Shown: piece after piece, positions 43,124 to 51,713 of the stretch
Position numbering within the stretch: the first letter of the stretch is position 1
How the letters are laid out: every line of letters begins with the position of its first letter
NCBI RefSeq assembly: GCF_000585335.1
Contig: NZ_KK073872.1
Coordinates: 2,161,283 to 2,225,282 of the forward strand
DNA: 64,000 nt
Source of the DNA: Cloacibacillus evryensis DSM 19522
Lineage (GTDB): Bacteria > Synergistota > Synergistia > Synergistales > Synergistaceae
Direction of reading: 5' to 3'
Made by a program: the position numbers and the translations under genes
The notes under the pieces: generated by a model
The model's input: only the letters and a program-made list of their open reading frames with translations
What the model was told of the DNA's origin: nothing
Databases searched by the model: none

Positions 43124-43191
43124 ATTTACCGCAACCTCCTTCTTTAAACTGTCCGACGCCGTCCGTCAGGCATCTGATCGCCGGAGAGTGG

Positions 43192-44385
43192 TTAGACTCG
43201 GATTACGAAGGCTTCGCTTTCGCCGACGCCGCCGCAGATCGTGCAGAGGCCATATCCGCCGCCGCGGCGCTGCAGCTCGTAGGCCATCGTCATTACCAGG
43301 CGTCCGCCGGTGGCTCCCGTCGGGTGGCCGATCGCGATCGCGCCGCCGTTGATGTTCGTCTTCGCGCGTATCGCTTCGACTCTCGCGGGGTCCTGATCTC
43401 CCATAAGCAGCGTCGAGGCGATGGGCATCACGGCGAAGGCCTCGTTGATCTCTATCACGTCCATCTGCTCCACCGTCATGCCTGCCTTGGCGAGCGCCTT
43501 CTGCGCGGCAAAGGCCGGTATCGTCGCGATGTATTTGGGATGGCCGGAGGCCTGGGCGTGCGCGACTATCGTCGCCAGCGGCTTGATGCCGCGGCGGGCC
43601 GCTTCGCTTTCAGCCATGAGCACGAGCGCGCTGGCACCGGTGTTGAGTCCTGGCGCGTTGCCCGCCGTTACCGTCGGGCTCTGGTTGACGGTCTTGAGTT
43701 TGGCAAGCCCCTCGAGCGTGGTGTCTGGGCGCGGCGACTGGTCCTCGGAGATCACGACGTCGCCTTTCTTGGTGTGGATGACGTAAGGCTTGATCTCATC
43801 CTTGAATTTACCGGCTTTGAAGGCGTCCTGATAGAGCATCTGGCTGCGGTATGCCCATTCGTCCTGCATTTCGCGGCTGATGCCGTACTGCAGCGCGACC
43901 TCGCCGGCCTGTTTGGCGCGCGGTTCGCCGGTATAGGGGCAGGAGACGACCATGATGTCTTTAAGCGTGATGTCGCCGAGGCGTTTGCCCCAGCGCAGGT
44001 CTTCCACGAAGTAGGGGACGTTGCTCATATTTTCCGAGCCGCCGCCGACGGTGATCTTCGCGTCGCCGAGTTCGATCGCGCGCTTCGCCATCGCGATGGC
44101 GACCATCGAGGAGCAGCAGGCGCGGTCTACGGTGGTAGAGTTTGCTTCGGGCGGCATCCCCGCGGCGAGGGATATCTGTCTCGCTATCGAGCGGTTCGCG
44201 GTGGGCATGTTGATGCCGATATATGTTTCCTCTACCTCCGCCGGATCGACGGCGGCGCGCTCCATCGCCTCTTTGACGACGAACGAACCCAGCGATACCG
44301 TGTTTTCACCCTTCATCAGGCCGCCGAATTTATCGAACGGCGTACGTACGGCGGATACTATTACTACCTTTTCCATATCTTTCAT
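43192..44385 (-). CDS. Acetyl-CoA acetyltransferase (thiolase)
   Basis: A 397-residue thiolase. Nucleophile Cys in VDRACCSSMVAIAMA near residue 90, the His of GHPTGATGGRLVMT and the second Cys in LCTICGGVGES. Length and motifs fit the degradative/biosynthetic tetrameric class. In the cluster it would split a 3-ketoacyl-CoA released after ring opening and beta-oxidation. Start AGAGAAGG-type purine tract upstream of ATG. Confidence 0.94.
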   Translation of the reverse strand: MKDMEKVVIVSAVRTPFDKFGGLMKGENTVSLGSFVVKEAMERAAVDPAEVEETYIGINMPTANRSIARQISLAAGMPPEANSTTVDRACCSSMVAIAMAKRAIELGDAKITVGGGSENMSNVPYFVEDLRWGKRLGDITLKDIMVVSCPYTGEPRAKQAGEVALQYGISREMQDEWAYRSQMLYQDAFKAGKFKDEIKPYVIHTKKGDVVISEDQSPRPDTTLEGLAKLKTVNQSPTVTAGNAPGLNTGASALVLMAESEAARRGIKPLATIVAHAQASGHPKYIATIPAFAAQKALAKAGMTVEQMDVIEINEAFAVMPIASTLLMGDQDPARVEAIRAKTNINGGAIAIGHPTGATGGRLVMTMAYELQRRGGGYGLCTICGGVGESEAFVIRV

Positions 44386-44404
44386 CCTTCTCTCTTAATC
44401 TCTT

Positions 44405-45613
44405 TTATATGATCTTCTTGTCATGCAGTTCGGCGAGGCGTTCATCTGAGTAGCCAAGCTTTTTCAGCACGTCGTCCGTATCGGCGCCAAGGTTCGGCAG
44501 CGGGCTGTAAGCGGCTTCGTGCTCCTCCATTTTTATCGGGCAGCCGACGACGGTAAGCTCGCCGACGACTGGGTCGGGGATCTTGACGAGCATCTCGCGC
44601 TTTTTGGTGTGCTCGTCGTTGGCGACGTCCTGCGAATTCTGTACCGGTCCGCAGGGAAGCCCCTGGGCCATAAATATCTCGCAGGCTTCCGCCTTCGTCT
44701 TGTCGGCAAGCCATTCGTTGATGATCGGGCGGATAAGCGTCTCCATGTGGGCGCCGCGTCCCGGTCCGGACTGGATGTCGGGGTTATCGAGCAGTTCTGT
44801 ATGGCCGATGGCCGTAAGGAACTTTTTCCACATCGACTCCGTGGGGACGATGATCGCCACGTAGCCGTCCTTGCACTTGAAGGGGCCCCAGGGAGCGATG
44901 AGTTTGTCCGGGCCTCTGGTGACGACGTTGCCGGTGAAGGCGTAGACGTTGTGCGAACGTTCGGCGAGGGCGATCATGCAGTCGTACATCGAAACGTCGA
45001 AGTATTCGCCTTTGCCGGTGCGCAGCTTATTGATATAGCCGAGCATGGCCGCGTAGGCCGCGTAGACGCCCGTGCCGGAGTCTCCGAGCGCGAAGCCGAG
45101 CCATGTCGGCGGCCCCTGCGCGTCGCTGCCGCAGGTGTACATAAGTCCCGCCATCGCCTGCGCGATAATGTCGTAGGCCAGACGCTTCGCATAGGGCCCC
45201 TCATGCTTCTTGGAACGCCCAAAGCCGCTGATGGCCACATAGATCACGCCGGGATTGACCTCTTTGACCTTCTCATAGGTAAAGCCGAGTTTGTCCATCA
45301 GCCCGGGCTTCACATTTTCGATAATTATTTCCGTATCCTTGATGAGGTCCCAAAGGACGGCCTGTCCTTCCGGAGACTGCATGTCGATCGTCACGCTCTT
45401 TTTGCCGCGGTTGAAGCGCGCGAAATACCCGCTCTGCGCCTCGCCCTTGTCGTTTTTGAGCATCGGCGCCATTTCGCGCGCGGTGTCTCCGCTTCCCGGA
45501 CGCTCCACCTTGATCACGTCCGCGCCCTGGTCGGCGAGCATCATCGTACAGGTCGGTCCCGCGACCTGCTGCTCTATACCAAGAACCTTTACTCCTTCAA
45601 GTATCCCTGCCAT
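44405..45613 (-). CDS. CaiB/BaiF-type class III CoA-transferase
   Basis: A 402-residue protein with the family opening LEGVKVLGIEQQVAGPTCTMMLADQGADVIKVERPGSGDTARE, a covalent-catalysis Asp probably in LGFALGDSGTGVYAAYAAML, and the C-terminal GCPIKMEEHEA...PLPNLGADTDDVLKKLGYSDE. It moves CoA between carboxylic acids by an intrafamily mechanism. Within this cluster it offers an ATP-free way to activate the ring acid or a ring-opened product. Confidence 0.93.
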   Translation of the reverse strand: MAGILEGVKVLGIEQQVAGPTCTMMLADQGADVIKVERPGSGDTAREMAPMLKNDKGEAQSGYFARFNRGKKSVTIDMQSPEGQAVLWDLIKDTEIIIENVKPGLMDKLGFTYEKVKEVNPGVIYVAISGFGRSKKHEGPYAKRLAYDIIAQAMAGLMYTCGSDAQGPPTWLGFALGDSGTGVYAAYAAMLGYINKLRTGKGEYFDVSMYDCMIALAERSHNVYAFTGNVVTRGPDKLIAPWGPFKCKDGYVAIIVPTESMWKKFLTAIGHTELLDNPDIQSGPGRGAHMETLIRPIINEWLADKTKAEACEIFMAQGLPCGPVQNSQDVANDEHTKKREMLVKIPDPVVGELTVVGCPIKMEEHEAAYSPLPNLGADTDDVLKKLGYSDERLAELHDKKII

Positions 45614-45638
45614 GTGATTGCCTCCTTATTCCTTTTCT

Positions 45639-46091
45639 CTATATATTTGAAGCTTTGTTAGCCATATCGGTGAGCGCCTGCTCCGCCATATCCTCGGCCT
45701 TCGCGAGCGCCACCTGCTCAAAGGTGAATTCGGTCACTTCGTCGAGCGGGGTGCCCGGTCCAAAAACGCCGCTGACGCCCTTTTCCATGAGACCGGGAAT
45801 GTCCTGCTGCGGAATGATGCCGCCGAGGATAAAGACCGTGTTCTCCATTCCCTCTTTTTCCTTTACCTTGTCGACCACTTTCGGCATCAGCGTATTGTGA
45901 GCGCCGGAAAGGAGGCTCACGCCCACGGCGTCGACCTTCTCTTTCGCCGCTATTTCGGCGATCTCGTCCGGCGTGGCCTGAAGGCCGGTGTATATGACCT
46001 CGGCGCCGGCTTCCTCAAAGGCGCGCGCGACGACCTTCGCTCCGCGGTCATGGCCGTCAAGGCCGGGTTTTGCAATGAGAACTTTCACCAT
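45639..46091 (-). CDS. B12-binding subunit of acyl-CoA mutase
   Basis: A 150-residue cobalamin-binding domain. DGHDRG at residues 12-17 gives the His14 axial ligand (DxHxxG), with the later SLLSGAHNTLMPKV and FILGGIIPQQDIPGLMEKGVSGVFGPGTP motifs. It is the small subunit of the two-protein mutase with the gene at 46111-47709, 19 bases downstream of it. Confidence 0.95.
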   Translation of the reverse strand: MVKVLIAKPGLDGHDRGAKVVARAFEEAGAEVIYTGLQATPDEIAEIAAKEKVDAVGVSLLSGAHNTLMPKVVDKVKEKEGMENTVFILGGIIPQQDIPGLMEKGVSGVFGPGTPLDEVTEFTFEQVALAKAEDMAEQALTDMANKASNI

Positions 46092-46110
46092 AACGAACCC
46101 TCCGTTTCCT

Positions 46111-47709
46111 TTAATAAATCTTCATCGGCGTATATTTGCCGTAAACTTTTTTGAGCACTTCGCAGATCTCGCCCAGCGTCGCGTAGGCGCTTACCGCTTC
46201 GATCATGTATTCGCCCAGGTTTTCGTCGTTCCGGGCCGCCTTTTCCACGGCGGCGAGGGCGCGCTTCACCCTCTCGTTGTCGCGCTCCGCCTTCAGCTTG
46301 TTGATCTTCGCCGCCTGCTTGATAGCGACGTCCTCGGGGACCGTAAACTGGGCGGGCTCTATGGGCTTGCCGTCCTTAAACTCGTTGACGCCGACGACGA
46401 TGCGTTCCTTGTTGTCCACGCTCTTCTGGTACTTGTAGGCGTTGTCCGCCAGCATCCTCTGCTGGAATCCTTCTTCGATGCACTTCAGGGCCCCGCCCTT
46501 TTTCTCTATCGTCTCAAGTAAGGCGAGGACCTCTTCCTCAATGGCGTTCGTGAGAGCCTCGACCGCGTAGGAGCCGCCGAGGGGATCGACCGTCTCCGTC
46601 AGGCCCGACTCATAGCCCACGATCTGCTGCGTGCGCAGCGAGACCGTCACGGCTTCCTGCGTGGGCAGCGAGATCGCCTCGTCATAGGAGGAGGCGTGGA
46701 AGGTCTGGATACCGCCCGCCGCCGCCGCCATCGTCTGAATGGCGACGCGGACTATGTTGTTGATGGGCTGTTCCGCCGTCAGGGCGGAGCCGCTTGTGAA
46801 GGCGAATATCTTCAGGCGCTGCGGCTCCTCCGCCGTCACGTGATAGCGTTCCTTCATGATCCGCGCGTAAAGGCGGCGCGCGGCGCGGTATTTCGCGACC
46901 TCCTCCAGGAAGTCCAGCTGCGCGCCGAGGAAGAAGTAGCTGTTCGCCGTGGCCGCGACGATGTCCACTCCGCGCTTCACGGCGGCGTCATAGTATTCGA
47001 TCATATCCGCCAGCGTGAACGCCAGCTCCATCGCCGCCGTGGCTCCGGCGTCCCGGATGTGGTAGCCGGAGACCGCGATGGGCGTCCAGTGGGGAAGGTG
47101 TTTGCCGCAGTATTCCAGCACGTCGACGGAGAGCTTGACGCCGGCCGCTGGCGGAAAGATATACGTGCCGCGGCACATGTATTCTTTGAGGATGTCGTTT
47201 TGCAGGAAGAAGCCGATCGTATTTGGGTCGATATTGTTTTTCTTCGCGAAGGCCACGTAAAAGGCGAGCATGATTATCGAGTTGGCGTTCGCCGTCGTGC
47301 GGATCTGGCGTACCTGTTCAAAGGGGATTCCTTTGAACAGAGCCTCGATGTCAGCCAGGGAGTCGATGGCGACCCCGACCTTCCCAACCTCGCCCTCAGA
47401 CATAGGGTCGTCGGAATCGTAACCCATCTGGGTAGGCAGGTCCAGCGCGACGGAGAAACCTGTGCCCCCCTGCTCAATGATGTAACGGAAACGCTTGTTG
47501 GCCTCCTCCGCGGAGGCAAAACCGGCGTACTGTCCCATCGTCCACAGGCGGCCGTCACGGTACATCTCCTCGCGGATGCCGCGTGTGAACGGGAAGTGCC
47601 CCGGTTCGCCAAGCTGTGTCTTGGGGTCTTTTCCTTTTATATCGTCTTCCGTGTAGACCCTTTTCAGCTCGTAGCCTGATAAAGTGGTGTGTTTCTTCTC
47701 CTCCGCCAT
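46111..47709 (-). CDS. B12-dependent acyl-CoA mutase large subunit (methylmalonyl-CoA mutase family)
   Basis: A 532-residue TIM-barrel subunit lacking the B12 domain, as in archaeal-type MCM. WTMGQYAGFASAEEANKRFRYIIEQGGTGFSVALDLPTQMGYDSDDP holds the Tyr equivalent to Tyr89, and LKEYMCRGTYIFPP an Arg equivalent to Arg207, both used by methylmalonyl-CoA mutase. The substrate-loop FAFTSGSALTAEQPINN differs from the usual QTSGWSLTEQ, so specificity (methylmalonyl-, or a related branched acyl-CoA) is uncertain. ATG at 47709 follows AAAGGGGAAC; the frame opens earlier. It follows the Pct-type gene by 35 bases. Confidence 0.9.
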   Translation of the reverse strand: MAEEKKHTTLSGYELKRVYTEDDIKGKDPKTQLGEPGHFPFTRGIREEMYRDGRLWTMGQYAGFASAEEANKRFRYIIEQGGTGFSVALDLPTQMGYDSDDPMSEGEVGKVGVAIDSLADIEALFKGIPFEQVRQIRTTANANSIIMLAFYVAFAKKNNIDPNTIGFFLQNDILKEYMCRGTYIFPPAAGVKLSVDVLEYCGKHLPHWTPIAVSGYHIRDAGATAAMELAFTLADMIEYYDAAVKRGVDIVAATANSYFFLGAQLDFLEEVAKYRAARRLYARIMKERYHVTAEEPQRLKIFAFTSGSALTAEQPINNIVRVAIQTMAAAAGGIQTFHASSYDEAISLPTQEAVTVSLRTQQIVGYESGLTETVDPLGGSYAVEALTNAIEEEVLALLETIEKKGGALKCIEEGFQQRMLADNAYKYQKSVDNKERIVVGVNEFKDGKPIEPAQFTVPEDVAIKQAAKINKLKAERDNERVKRALAAVEKAARNDENLGEYMIEAVSAYATLGEICEVLKKVYGKYTPMKIY

Positions 47710-47744
47710 GTTAAGTTCCCCTTTCGTCCTTTTATGATCCGGCC

Positions 47745-49319
47745 TCATCGGTCGATGAAGCTTATCTTCATTTTTTTGTCGGTGAATATCCGTTCGTCCA
47801 TCGTCTTCAATTCGGGAGATATCAGCGGGACGAACTCCATTTTCGGCAGGATGTCTTTTTCGATGTCCATGCCGGGCGCGATCTCGGTCAGAGTCAGGCC
47901 GCCGGCTTCAAGCCGGAATACGGCGCGTTCCGTTATGTAGAGCACCTCTTGTCCGTTTTCCCGCGCATATCTTGATGAAAAAGTCACCTGCCCGACTTTT
48001 TTCTTGAATTTCACGTATTCAGCGTCTTTTTCTATTGATAAGAGGCCGCCGCCGGTCTTGTAATCCATGTGTCCGGCGGTAAAGGTCCCCATGAAACAGA
48101 CTTTCCTCGTATTCTGGGTAATATTGATGAATCCTCCCGGCCCGGTGCAGCGGCTGCCGAATTTTGAAACGTTGACGTTGCCCTCTTCGTCCACCTCGCC
48201 AAGCCCCAGGAAGGCCGCGTCCAGCGCGCCTCCGTCGTAGATGTCAAAGCTGTCGGTGATCGAGAGGATGGCGTCCGGGTTTACCGAGGCTCCCAGCCCC
48301 ACTCCGCTGACGGGGACTCCGCCGTAGACGCCGGTCTCGATCGAGAAGGTCACCTGATGGCTGATCCCCTCTTCGTTGGCGACGCTCGCGACGCTGTCGG
48401 GCATACCGATGCCAAGATTGACGAGGCTGCCGCCGGTTATTTCCAAAGCCGCCCGCCTGCCGCAAATTTTTCGCGGCGAGAGCGCCATCGGGCTGATCAT
48501 CTCCAGCCGCTGTCTCACGTCGCCGATCAGCTCGGGGCGGAAAACGGAGCCGTCGTAACATTGCAGATGGTTTTCCGGCTTCGCCTGCACAACGTAATCG
48601 ACCAGCGCGCCGGGGATCGACACCTGCCGCGGGTCGAGCGCGCCGCGTTTGAATACGTTCTTTACCTGCACGACCACGATGCCGCCGCTGTTGTGAACCG
48701 CCGCGGCCATCGCCGCCTGCTCGCTGTGTATCGCCTCCTCCTCGAGGGAGACGTTGCCGTACTCGTCGGCATAACTTCCGCGAATGATGCAGATGTCCAG
48801 CGGGAACGTCTTATAATGGAGGTATTCCGCGCCGTCGAACTCTACCAGAGAAACGACTTCGCGCCCCGACTCCCTGGCCTTGTCGTTGACCCGGCAGCCC
48901 TCCAGCCGCGGGTCGCAGAAGGTATGCAGTCCGATGCGCGTCAGCACGCCCGGTTTTTTCCCGGCGATGGCCTTCAGCAGATGTCCGTAGACTCCCAGCG
49001 GCACGGTGTAGCCCGCGATCTGGTTTGCGCTGACCGCCCGCCCTATCGAGGGCGACATCCCCACATGCGAGGCGTAGATCGAGGCGATGATGCCGGGCTC
49101 CTTAATGATGCTCAGGCCGTAGCCGTTTTCCGTGAGGTCGCCGGGAGAGATGCCGGAAACTACGTGCAGTCCCTTCGGCCTGCCGTGGGTGAAAAAAGAT
49201 TTCGCCAGCTCGCGCAGTATCTCGTCGGGGGCGGAAAAACCTCCGAATCCCCCGATACCGATCACGTCGTTATCTCTAATTAGTGATATTGCAGCAGCAG
49301 ACGAAATAATTTTGCCCAT
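47745..49319 (-). CDS. Fused-subunit acyl-CoA:carboxylate CoA-transferase (propionate CoA-transferase type)
   Basis: A 524-residue class I CoA-transferase with alpha and beta domains fused, as in Pct/YdiF. Alpha glycine motif DNDVIGIGGFGGFSAPDEILREL; beta part with the catalytic Glu in VTFSIETGVYGGVPVSGVGLGASVNP and GGFINITQNTRKVCFMGTF. It would exchange CoA between propionyl-/acetyl-CoA and pathway acids. A MarR-type palindrome overlaps codons 10-17 of this gene. It lies 72 bases after the permease gene. Confidence 0.93.
   Translation of the reverse strand: MGKIISSAAAISLIRDNDVIGIGGFGGFSAPDEILRELAKSFFTHGRPKGLHVVSGISPGDLTENGYGLSIIKEPGIIASIYASHVGMSPSIGRAVSANQIAGYTVPLGVYGHLLKAIAGKKPGVLTRIGLHTFCDPRLEGCRVNDKARESGREVVSLVEFDGAEYLHYKTFPLDICIIRGSYADEYGNVSLEEEAIHSEQAAMAAAVHNSGGIVVVQVKNVFKRGALDPRQVSIPGALVDYVVQAKPENHLQCYDGSVFRPELIGDVRQRLEMISPMALSPRKICGRRAALEITGGSLVNLGIGMPDSVASVANEEGISHQVTFSIETGVYGGVPVSGVGLGASVNPDAILSITDSFDIYDGGALDAAFLGLGEVDEEGNVNVSKFGSRCTGPGGFINITQNTRKVCFMGTFTAGHMDYKTGGGLLSIEKDAEYVKFKKKVGQVTFSSRYARENGQEVLYITERAVFRLEAGGLTLTEIAPGMDIEKDILPKMEFVPLISPELKTMDERIFTDKKMKISFIDR
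49269..49290. promoter_or_regulatory. Third MarR-type operator-like palindrome, inside the CoA-transferase gene
   Basis: CTCTAATTAGTG (49274-49285) matches the 12-base core CACTAATTAGTG of the site at 53597-53608 at 11 positions, and the flanking ATATT also matches. It lies about 30 bases inside the reading frame and could act as a roadblock, or be chance. Confidence 0.45.
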
Positions 49320-49391
49320 CTTCTCTCACCTCACGTTTTTTTTTGGGTTTTCCCGCCGCACAAGGCGGCGGGAAAATTAAAACAGTCCGAT

Positions 49392-50351
49392 TTAATTCGT
49401 TTTGTCCGTGACAACGCCGCTGCCGAATTTGCCGACCACAAACTTTGTGATGTAGGGGAAGACAAAGATGCAGAAGACCAGCGTCACCGCCATCTGCGCC
49501 GTCGCCGACTCCACATAGGGCTGATACTGGGGCAGACGTTCGCCGATGATCCTCGGCGCGACGACCGACAGCCCTCCCAGGCAGGTGGCCGCGACCGCGG
49601 CGTATCCGGGGCGTCTCAGGATAAGTTTGTCCGCAGTTATCATTATCGGCAGGAACACGCAGACGATGAGCCCGATCAGCACGATGTTGGCAGCCCCGGC
49701 CTGAGAGAGCGCTCTAAGGTTTATGCTCGCGCCCAGACAGCAGCCCAGGAAAAAGAGGACCACCGGCGTCGCCGTCGAAAAGAGCTTGCGTATCTTCTCG
49801 TCGGAATTGGCAAGGACCATGCCGAGAACGAACGGAACGAGCGAAGCGACGGCGCTCATGTAGTCAAAGCCGGTGCCGTCGGCTATGCCAAGGATCACCA
49901 GAGGGGTGGCGGGAACGGCGATCAGGTTGAGAACGCCCATCGCCGCTTTATCGACGTTGTCTCCATAAGACTGCATCAGCCCCGCGTAGACTCCGGGGTT
50001 GCAGCTGGCGAGAGAGATCGTGATCGCCAGCGCGGAGGCTCCGCAGATACCGCCGATGCCGAAGAATTTCAGCGTCAGCCAGGCTCCGGTAAAGGCCACG
50101 GCCAGGCGGACGACCACCAGCAGGCCGCCGCGCGCGCATACCGCGCCGAGGTCGCTGTATTTGGTTTGGCTGCCGGCGACAAAGAGCAGCATACCGATGG
50201 TCGCCATCGCTCCCGCGCCGCTGAAAGCCGCGGTAGTGGGGCCGCCTATTTTGAGCACAGCCGGAATAAATGTGTTTATCAGCGCGGTGATGATCATCGG
50301 TACGACCATGATGCCGCCGGGTACTTTATTGACCTTGCCTAGAATATCCAT
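49392..50351 (-). CDS. KdgT-family permease
   Basis: A 319-residue protein with about ten membrane helices. The opening LGKVNKVPGGIMVVPMIITALINTFIPAVLKIGGPTTAAF and the NPGVYAGLMQSYGDN, FLGCCLGASINLRAL segments are those of the 2-keto-3-deoxygluconate permease family. In this operon, sugar-acid degradation genes are absent, so it more likely imports the cyclic or other carboxylic acid that the operon degrades. Cation-coupled uptake is usual for the family. Confidence 0.88.
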   Translation of the reverse strand: MDILGKVNKVPGGIMVVPMIITALINTFIPAVLKIGGPTTAAFSGAGAMATIGMLLFVAGSQTKYSDLGAVCARGGLLVVVRLAVAFTGAWLTLKFFGIGGICGASALAITISLASCNPGVYAGLMQSYGDNVDKAAMGVLNLIAVPATPLVILGIADGTGFDYMSAVASLVPFVLGMVLANSDEKIRKLFSTATPVVLFFLGCCLGASINLRALSQAGAANIVLIGLIVCVFLPIMITADKLILRRPGYAAVAATCLGGLSVVAPRIIGERLPQYQPYVESATAQMAVTLVFCIFVFPYITKFVVGKFGSGVVTDKTN

Positions 50352-50515
50352 AGCCTGCCTCCCATCTCTCTTGATACCGCCTCTTGTTCGCGCGGCCCGG
50401 CGAGCAGCGGGGCTTGTTTTTCAAGGAAAGCGTTTTTCCCCCGGCCCCCTCATCGGTCCCGCAACAAAGGGTATCTCTGAATTCCACTCGGATCACCGCT
50501 CCCGGCTTTCCGTCG

Positions 50516-51619
50516 TCAGTTTTGCTGGGCGGCTTTGCGCTCCGCGATCTTGTCGGCGATGACACAGTTGACCGCTTCGTGCCTCTGGTCGCGCTCAAGA
50601 CAGCCGTTGCAGTAGACGCACTTCACTATCTCTTTCTCGCGCCCCTCGACCTGCTTTTTGATCCAGTCGGGATCGGCGAGCGCCGGGCGGCAGACGCCGA
50701 TGAGGTCGGCTTTGCCTGATTCGAATATCTCTTCGCCGTGCTGAAGGTCCTTCACTTTGCCGGAGACTACCACGGGGATATCAGATTTGATCTCGCGCAG
50801 CGCGTTCTTGATGCCCTCGGAGAGGTAGACATGGAGGCCCCAGGGGTATTCGGCGGTCGGCATGCAGCGGTTTCCGCTGTAGCCGGTGTACCAAGCGCCG
50901 TCTTCCGTCTTGCCGCCGGCGGAAACGCTGATGAAGTCCATTCCCGCGCCAGCGAATATCTTGGCTATTTCCGTCGTCTGTTTAAGCGTATTGCCGCCTT
51001 TGACGAACTCTTCGCCGGAGATGCGGCAGCCCACGCAGTAATCGTCGCCGACCTCTTTGCGGATATCTTCCATGATCTCCGTCACGATGCGGCAGCGGCC
51101 TTCGGTGTTGCGTCCGTATTTGTCCGTGCGCTTGTTGAGCAGCGAAATGAATGAGGAAAGGGTGTATCCGTGCGCCACATGCAGCTCCACGCCGTCAAAT
51201 CCGGCTTCCCTCGCTCTGATGGTGCTCTCGACGAACTGGCGCTTGCAAAGGTCGATATCTTCGTAGGTGAGGTCTTCCACGGCCTGCTTCCATCCCGTGC
51301 GCACAGACTGCTTCACGTAGTGGATGAGCTGCACCGTCATTTTGCAGCCTTCGGCGTGGACGGCGTCGGTCATCTCTTTGAGGCCGGGGATGAACTTGTC
51401 GTCGCAGATGCGGAGGAGGTTGGGGCTCTTTCTGTCGAGCACGCCGCAGGCTTCGACGTCGATAAGGCCGAAGCCGCCCTTGGCGCGCGCCACGTGGCGT
51501 TCGATGAGAGCGTCGGTTACAAATCCGACCTCGTCGGCAAGACAGGTGACGGCGGGAAGCCACACCAAACGGTTTTTAAGTTCGAGATTTCTGAATTTTA
51601 CAGGCTCTAATATTTTCAT
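50516..51619 (-). CDS. Old-yellow-enzyme-family Fe-S reductase, TIM-barrel part only
   Basis: A 367-residue FMN barrel: LEPVKFRNLELKNRLVWLP (FMN), GFDGVELHVAHGYTLSSFISLLNKRTDKYG, SGEEFVKGG and GVCRPALADPDW. The end CVYCNGCLERDQRHEAVNC supplies four cysteines for a 4Fe-4S cluster as in 2,4-dienoyl-CoA reductase. The C-terminal FAD/NADH domain normally following is missing: the gene stops 20 residues after the cluster. So another flavoprotein or ferredoxin should donate electrons. Likely role: reduce an enoyl- or dienoyl-CoA. Confidence 0.9.
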   Translation of the reverse strand: MKILEPVKFRNLELKNRLVWLPAVTCLADEVGFVTDALIERHVARAKGGFGLIDVEACGVLDRKSPNLLRICDDKFIPGLKEMTDAVHAEGCKMTVQLIHYVKQSVRTGWKQAVEDLTYEDIDLCKRQFVESTIRAREAGFDGVELHVAHGYTLSSFISLLNKRTDKYGRNTEGRCRIVTEIMEDIRKEVGDDYCVGCRISGEEFVKGGNTLKQTTEIAKIFAGAGMDFISVSAGGKTEDGAWYTGYSGNRCMPTAEYPWGLHVYLSEGIKNALREIKSDIPVVVSGKVKDLQHGEEIFESGKADLIGVCRPALADPDWIKKQVEGREKEIVKCVYCNGCLERDQRHEAVNCVIADKIAERKAAQQN

Positions 51620-51653
51620 GGAATTATACCTCCAAAATTATTTTATTAGGGGT

Positions 51654-51677
51654 GTGAAGGGCTAAAGAGCCCTTCAC
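51654..51677 (-). other. Hairpin between ligase and OYE genes
   Basis: Perfect 10-bp stem GTGAAGGGCT / AGCCCTTCAC with a 4-base loop in the 94-base gap. No T run follows on the minus strand, so it may be an RNA stability or processing site rather than a terminator. Confidence 0.6.
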
Positions 51678-51713
51678 GCGTTTTATGGGTGGCCGAACAG
51701 GGAAGTGTTCGTA

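Noticed and set aside
49321-49380. GC-rich hairpin between the permease and CoA-transferase genes as terminator
   Set aside because: On the minus strand the stem is followed by A, not T, residues.
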